Shown one piece after another: positions 6,983 to 10,442 of a stretch of DNA of 10,442 nt; the stretch's first letter is position 1; each line of letters starts with the position of its first letter. The notes beneath the pieces are model-generated. The model was not told where the DNA came from and made no database searches. It was given only the letters and a program-made list of their open reading frames with translations. The DNA is taken from the NCBI GenBank assembly GCA_021107195.1, contig JAIOTF010000280.1:1-10442 (forward strand). Direction: 5' to 3'. The position numbers and the translations under genes were made by a program. This stretch comes from Anaerolineaceae bacterium (GTDB lineage Bacteria; Chloroflexota; Anaerolineae; Anaerolineales; Anaerolineaceae).

Positions 6983-7932
6983 ATACTCAACTCATCGTGC
7001 AAGCTGCTCGCTTATATTACGAACACAACTTAACCCAACAACAGATTGCGGATCGGTTAAGTACCACCCGCCAAAAAGTGTCCCGCTTGCTTGTCCAGGC
7101 GCGCGAGGAGGGAATCGTCAAAATAATCATCAACGATCCAACCCCTTCAGAGCCACAACTTGAAATAGAACTGGCAGAAACCTTTCATCTCAATAAAGTT
7201 GTCTTGACAGAGGGTGCTGGTTTAGATCAAAGTGGCTTGAGACATAGTATTGGAATAGCAGCTTCTGATTATTTACAGCAGATATTGAAAGATGGTGATT
7301 ATGTCGGAATTGGGTGGGGAAGAACCCTGTTTGCAGTAGTGAGCACACTTCAAAAAAATAAAGTTGCACGGATCAATGTGGTTCCAATGATTGGCGGGTC
7401 CGGCGATATGGTGCCGTCTTTCCAGGTAAATGAGCTTGCTCGTCTCCTGGCAGAAGCGTTTGAGGGAACATACAGGCCGATTTATGCACCAGCTTTCACG
7501 CATGACATTAATGAGCGGAAAACGATCATGGATACCCATGAGGTCAAGCAGGTTATAAAGCTGTGGCCGAGATTGGATATCGCTGTCGTGGGAGTCGGTC
7601 AGGTTGAGCTCCAGAAAAAATCGTCTATGTTTTTTACCGATTGCATGACAAATGCTGCCTTAGCCAGATTAAAGTCAGAAGGTGGAATCGGCGATATATG
7701 TGGGAACTTTTTCGATATCCAGGGCAGGCCGGTAATGGATACCCCTGGAATTGTTGGAGCTAATCTAGAACAACTGCGGCAAATTCCAGAGGTTATTGCC
7801 GTTGCTGGTGGATTAGGAAAAGTCAGAGCATTGATTGGCGCATTACAGGGAGGCTTTATCAAAACCCTGGTTACGGATGTGGTCACTGCCAGAGCAGTGC
7901 TCGCAGCGCATAAAGAGGAGGTGGTGCTATAA
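6979..7932 (+). CDS. SorC/LsrR-family transcriptional regulator
   Basis: The 317 residues match the SorC (sugar-binding DeoR-like) family. An N-terminal helix-turn-helix of the sigma-factor-like type spans about residues 5-48, with LTQQQIADRLSTTRQKVSRL (18-37) as the core. The C-terminal effector domain contains GIGWGRTL (110-117), the WPRLDIAVVGVG segment, and a closing AGGLGKVRALIGAL motif followed by LVTDVVTARAVL. Family members sense phosphorylated sugars or related metabolites (LsrR: phospho-AI-2; CggR: fructose bisphosphate), so the kinase products of this operon are the logical effector. It is the last gene of the cluster and overlaps the FGGY kinase by 4 bp, suggesting co-expression and autoregulation. 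Its operator may be the inverted repeat before the first gene, which is a guess. Confidence 0.9.
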   Translation: MNTQLIVQAARLYYEHNLTQQQIADRLSTTRQKVSRLLVQAREEGIVKIIINDPTPSEPQLEIELAETFHLNKVVLTEGAGLDQSGLRHSIGIAASDYLQQILKDGDYVGIGWGRTLFAVVSTLQKNKVARINVVPMIGGSGDMVPSFQVNELARLLAEAFEGTYRPIYAPAFTHDINERKTIMDTHEVKQVIKLWPRLDIAVVGVGQVELQKKSSMFFTDCMTNAALARLKSEGGIGDICGNFFDIQGRPVMDTPGIVGANLEQLRQIPEVIAVAGGLGKVRALIGALQGGFIKTLVTDVVTARAVLAAHKEEVVL

Positions 7933-7940
7933 GCGATTCT

Positions 7941-7970
7941 CGGGGTAGGACTTGAAGCAATTCTATCCCG
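7941..7970 (+). terminator. Hairpin after the regulator gene, possible operon-end terminator
   Basis: CGGGGTAGGA (7941-7950) pairs fully with TTCTATCCCG (7961-7970), with two G-T wobbles, around a 10-nt loop. It starts 8 nt after the regulator stop. The following bases are GAACAAAAAA rather than a T-run, so intrinsic termination would be weak. Processing or a Rho-linked 3' end is as plausible. Confidence 0.5.
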
Positions 7971-8043
7971 GAACAAAAAATGAAATATCATCGTATCAAA
8001 CCAACATATTTAAATCAATACCCTATTAATAAGGAGAAATAAA

Positions 8044-8535
8044 ATGAGAAAGAGCATATTTATTCTGATCAGCATATTGGTGTTGGCTGCCATGCTGGCT
8101 GGCTGCGCACAAGAGAGTGAAGTTGGCGATGCAGTCCTGACAATCACTGGCGATATTGGCAAGACCAATTCGGGCGAGAAGTATGTTTTCGACGAGGCCC
8201 GGTTCGAAGAACACTCAGTGGACTTGGTCATCAATGATGTCTGGATGGGTGATGGTCAAGAATACAAAGGCGTCTTGCTTTCTGACATAATCGATATTGT
8301 CAAGCCTGGTTCTGACGTAACCACGGTCAGCGTCGTCGCGGTGGACGGCAAATCCGCAGATGTTGCTATCGAAGATGCCAAGAACATGGATATCTTGATG
8401 GTTCACTACCTGAGCGGCGAGATCCTCGGTGACGACGTTGGCGGCCCGGTGAAGATCGCGTTTGGTGCCGATGCGCAAGAAGTCTATCCTGACGAAAGCT
8501 GGATGTGGTGGGTAGCTGAACTGAAGTTCAAATAA
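8044..8535 (+). CDS. Small lipoprotein with an oxidoreductase molybdopterin-binding-like domain
   Basis: The product is 163 residues. The first 20 form a lipoprotein signal peptide (basic start, hydrophobic core, lipobox LAGC with lipidated Cys21), so it should be anchored to the outer face of the cytoplasmic membrane. The rest (about 30-163) resembles the compact sulfite-oxidase-type molybdopterin fold: an LTITGDIG strand at the start, YKGVLLSDIIDIV in the middle, then VVAVDGKSADVAIED, a GGPVKIAFG turn and the closing WMWWVAELKF strand. No cysteine exists outside the lipobox, so a thiolate ligand to molybdenum is absent and cofactor binding is doubtful. AAGGAG (8031-8036) lies 7 nt before the ATG. 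It forms its own transcription unit, ending at a strong terminator. The lipoprotein call is firm; the fold assignment is moderate and the function unknown. Confidence 0.72.
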   Translation: MRKSIFILISILVLAAMLAGCAQESEVGDAVLTITGDIGKTNSGEKYVFDEARFEEHSVDLVINDVWMGDGQEYKGVLLSDIIDIVKPGSDVTTVSVVAVDGKSADVAIEDAKNMDILMVHYLSGEILGDDVGGPVKIAFGADAQEVYPDESWMWWVAELKFK

Positions 8536-8553
8536 AGCATGGCGAATCCATAA

Positions 8554-8587
8554 TAAAAGGGGCGCAAGGTAACTTGTGTCCCTTTTA
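8554..8587 (+). terminator. Intrinsic terminator after the lipoprotein gene
   Basis: A 15-bp stem is formed by TAAAAGGGGCGCAAG (8554-8568) and CTTGTGTCCCTTTTA (8573-8587), with two G-T wobbles and a GTAA (GNRA-class) tetraloop. A-rich on the left and T-rich on the right, it could act in both directions. It starts 18 nt after the lipoprotein stop. Confidence 0.82.
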
Positions 8588-8732
8588 CTAGCTCGGTCAG
8601 GTCAGAACCTAAGAAGGATTTTTCACCACACTTCGTCTCTATGTCCTTTCGGAGGATGGAAATTTGGCTTGATTTACTTCTTGCGTGCGTAAGTCCTGGA
8701 GAAGTAATCGCTAGTTGTTTTTGGAGTGAGAT
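8588..8732. other. 145-bp non-coding spacer upstream of the esterase gene
   Basis: No gene is seen here. The spacer contains GGTCAGGTC (8595-8603), a small TCCT/AGGA hairpin near 8643-8655, and TTGATTTACTT around 8669-8682 that could be part of a promoter. The esterase ribosome site GGAG (8723-8726) sits 6 nt before its ATG. Because a strong terminator lies upstream, the esterase needs a promoter in this spacer, but no good -35/-10 pair is evident. Confidence 0.4.
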
Positions 8733-9677
8733 ATGAGCAAAATTCGAAGCCTAATTCTGTTCGCCACTATATTACCTGGCCTGACATTTACATCCCTGTC
8801 TTGCAGTGCATTCACCCAACCTGCAAATGTGCCCACAACCGAGCCACAGAGTTTTGCTTCCACACCTGCACCCACTCTCATCCCTGATAAACCAGACATC
8901 ACGTACTGCACCGCTGACAACGTGGAACTCAAAATGGATATGTACTACCCAACCATGGATGAGACCTCACTGCCGGTGGTAGTGTATGTGCATGGTGGCG
9001 GCTGGACTAGCGGTGATAAAACGAGAGGTACAGGAATCCGTTTCATTCCGACCCTTATCGAACGCGGATTTCTGGTTGTAGCCATCAACTACCGCCTGTC
9101 CCCGGAATATAAATTCCCGGCTCATATCGAAGATGTGAAATGCGCCATACGTCATTTACGGGCGGAAGCCGAAACCTATAATCTGGATCCAGATCGGATT
9201 GGAGCCATTGGCAGCAGCGCAGGTGGGCATCTTGTGTCCCTGCTGGGTGTAACTGATGAAAGCGCCGGGATGGAGGGTTCCGGCGGATATCTCGAATACT
9301 CCAGCCGTGTTCAGGCAGTGATCGATATATCCGGACCCGATCCGACCTTGTTCTGTGCCGACGCCTGGGTCAGGCAGATCTTTGGGGCAGAAGACATTGA
9401 CGCTGAAATCATCTCTCTGGCCAGCCCGTTGGTGTATATCTCAAATGACGATCCTCCCTTTCTAATTTTGCACGGCGAATTGGATGAACTGGTTACACTG
9501 GAGCAATCCCAGGTTTTTCGTGACAGCCTGACAACCGCGGGCGTGACAGCCACTCTTCAGGTGGTGAGCAATGCCGATCACGGATTTAAACAAAAGGGAA
9601 ACCCAATCGATCCCAGTTATGAATCTCTTATACAGATGGCCGCCGATTTCTTCGACCAGCATTTGAAATATAACTAA
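8733..9677 (+). CDS. Exported alpha/beta hydrolase, carboxylesterase (HSL/BD-FAE-like)
   Basis: The 314-residue protein begins with an export signal (hydrophobic 6-22) leading to Cys24 in TSLSC, an imperfect lipobox, then a Pro/Thr-rich spacer (about 29-53) like those that lift surface lipoproteins from the membrane. The catalytic domain has the esterase features in order: oxyanion-hole motif HGGGW (87-91), INYRLSPEYKFP (118-129), nucleophile elbow GSSAG with Ser162, Asp251 in HGELDELV, and His283 in ADHGF. These form a complete Ser-Asp-His triad. Relatives remove acyl groups such as acetyl or feruloyl from carbohydrates or small esters. An extracellular deacylase supplying the neighbouring sugar pathway would fit, but it is not in that operon. 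The enzyme class is strongly supported; the substrate is unknown. Confidence 0.88.
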   Translation: MSKIRSLILFATILPGLTFTSLSCSAFTQPANVPTTEPQSFASTPAPTLIPDKPDITYCTADNVELKMDMYYPTMDETSLPVVVYVHGGGWTSGDKTRGTGIRFIPTLIERGFLVVAINYRLSPEYKFPAHIEDVKCAIRHLRAEAETYNLDPDRIGAIGSSAGGHLVSLLGVTDESAGMEGSGGYLEYSSRVQAVIDISGPDPTLFCADAWVRQIFGAEDIDAEIISLASPLVYISNDDPPFLILHGELDELVTLEQSQVFRDSLTTAGVTATLQVVSNADHGFKQKGNPIDPSYESLIQMAADFFDQHLKYN

Positions 9678-9678
9678 C

Positions 9679-9713
9679 GCTGTTCGCAGCCTGAGTGGTT
9701 TTGCAAAAACCGC
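9679..9713 (+). promoter_or_regulatory. Two small hairpins between the esterase and ADP-ribosylglycohydrolase genes
   Basis: GCTG-TTCG-CAGC (9679-9690) forms a 4-bp stem with a TTCG loop. GTGGTTTT (9695-9702) then pairs with AAAACCGC (9706-9713), with one wobble, over a 3-nt loop. No T-run follows. They may end the esterase transcript. A weak promoter-like TTGCAC (9718-9723) with GTAAAT 17 nt later lies just downstream. Confidence 0.35.
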
Positions 9714-9759
9714 ACATTTGCACTGGCGTGCAGCGCATTGGTAAATGAGTAAATATTAA

Positions 9760-10442
9760 ATGGATTTATTCGAAAAAGCATACGCATGTTTAGCTGGTCT
9801 GGCAATTGGGGATGCCATGGGGATGCCCACGGAATTTCTGACCCCGGAGCTGATTGCCGATAATTACGGCTGGGTTAAAGATTTCGTGCAGCCTTTGGAT
9901 TGGCACCCCCATTCCCGCATGAAGCCTGGCGCAATCACTGACGACACCGGGCAGACCCTGGCAATTGCGCGCGCTTACACCAACGATGGCACACTATCCC
10001 CCGAGGATGTTGCCCTGGAGCTGGTTGCCTGGGCAGATGGAATCCCCAAAGAAGCCTTAGCCACCTTCATCGGTCCGAGCACCAGCAAAGCATTGAGTGC
10101 TATCAAAGCAGGTTGCAGCCCGAGTGAAAGTGGTTCCTCAGGCAAAACCAATGGCGGTTCGATGCGAGTTGCGCCGGTAGGCATTATCAGGCATGGCGAT
10201 CAGAGCGGCGCTGTTGCAGACGCCTATATCACCTGCATCCCCACGCATAACACTACTGTTGCCGCGGCTGGCGCGGGAGCGGTTGCCGCAGCAATTGCCG
10301 CCGCGCTGACACCGGATGCGTCCCTTGACGCGATCATCGAGGCGGGAAAGTTCGGGGCCAGGTCGGGAAGCAAGAACGGCAATTGGGCCTGGGGCACCAG
10401 ACTGAACAAGCGCATCGAACTAGCTGACCGCTTAGTGCAAGA
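9760..10442 (+). CDS. ADP-ribosylglycohydrolase (DraG/ARH) family protein (3' partial)
   Basis: The frame starts at ATG 9760, directly after an in-frame TAA, and stays open to the right edge, giving 227 residues of an expected 270-350. Hallmarks of the dinuclear-magnesium ADP-ribosylglycohydrolase fold are all present: LAGLAIGDAMG (11-21), ITDDTGQTLAIA (59-70) with the metal-binding TDDT, GKTNGGSMRVAPVG (128-141) and the PTHNT segment (161-165) followed by an alanine-rich helix. The last metal-binding motif would lie beyond the window. Family members remove ADP-ribose from proteins or hydrolyse related N-glycosidic bonds; some sit with sugar or nucleoside kinases and probably act on small molecules. 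No clear Shine-Dalgarno precedes the ATG, so expression may be weak or leaderless. The family is confident; the substrate is not known. Confidence 0.88.
   Translation, partial: MDLFEKAYACLAGLAIGDAMGMPTEFLTPELIADNYGWVKDFVQPLDWHPHSRMKPGAITDDTGQTLAIARAYTNDGTLSPEDVALELVAWADGIPKEALATFIGPSTSKALSAIKAGCSPSESGSSGKTNGGSMRVAPVGIIRHGDQSGAVADAYITCIPTHNTTVAAAGAGAVAAAIAAALTPDASLDAIIEAGKFGARSGSKNGNWAWGTRLNKRIELADRLVQ

Noticed and set aside
1794..7932. Complete AI-2 (Lsr) operon
   Set aside because: Only FGGY kinase, DhnA aldolase and SorC regulator resemblances exist. LsrG and the Lsr ABC transporter are not seen, and extra enzymes are present.
7971..8043. Promoter for the lipoprotein gene in the AT-rich spacer
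   Set aside because: Several AT-rich hexamers exist, but no -35/-10 pair with convincing sequence and spacing, so no site was called.
8588..8640. Bacterial SRP (4.5S) RNA suggested by GGTCAGGTC
   Set aside because: The sequence after the core (AGAACCTAAGAAGG) does not match the GGAAGGAAGCAGCC-like side, and no enclosing long stem was found.
9678..9760. Integron attC-like site suggested by CGCTG...CAGCG arms with TAAC nearby
   Set aside because: The arms pair for only about 5 bp, no GTTRRRY-type end is present, and no integrase or cassette array is visible.

Overview
This 10.4 kb window is gene-dense bacterial DNA in which every recognisable gene lies on the + strand. It reads as a carbohydrate-catabolism locus followed by accessory cell-surface genes. 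GC content looks moderate. Shine-Dalgarno sites are strong, and predicted lipoproteins, an ECF-type transporter subunit and a SorC-family regulator are present. These would fit an anaerobic, heterotrophic, thick-walled or monoderm-like bacterium. My tentative guess is Chloroflexota (Anaerolineae-like), with Firmicutes as the alternative. No rRNA, tRNA or other phylogenetic marker is present to settle it.

Layout. (a) 2-1705 is the C-terminal part of an FAD-linked, two-cluster iron-sulfur dehydrogenase of the lactate/glycolate type; it enters from the left edge. (b) 1794-7932 is a probable six-gene catabolic operon: ECF-like substrate-binding membrane protein, PfkB sugar kinase, zinc-dependent dehydrogenase, class I DhnA-type aldolase, FGGY sugar kinase and SorC/LsrR-like regulator. 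Three junctions overlap by 4 bp (ATGA, TTGA, ATGA), so those pairs are probably translationally coupled. (c) 7941-7970 is a hairpin just after the regulator stop. (d) 8044-8535 is a small lipoprotein with a molybdopterin-oxidoreductase-like fold, followed by a convincing intrinsic terminator. (e) 8733-9677 is an exported alpha/beta hydrolase. (f) 9760 to the right edge is the N-terminal 227 residues of an ADP-ribosylglycohydrolase-family protein.

How the genes may work together (inference): a polyol or sugar is imported, oxidised by the dehydrogenase and phosphorylated by the FGGY and/or PfkB kinase. The class I aldolase then cleaves it, and a phosphorylated intermediate probably signals to the SorC regulator. 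If the aldolase released lactaldehyde or glycolaldehyde, the upstream FAD/FeS dehydrogenase could oxidise the resulting 2-hydroxyacid. The FGGY kinase, DhnA aldolase and SorC regulator recall LsrK/LsrF/LsrR of autoinducer-2 processing, but the Lsr ABC transporter and LsrG are not visible. The PfkB kinase and dehydrogenase also point to a different substrate. The substrate cannot be named from this sequence. I found no CRISPR array, transposase, phage gene or defence system.
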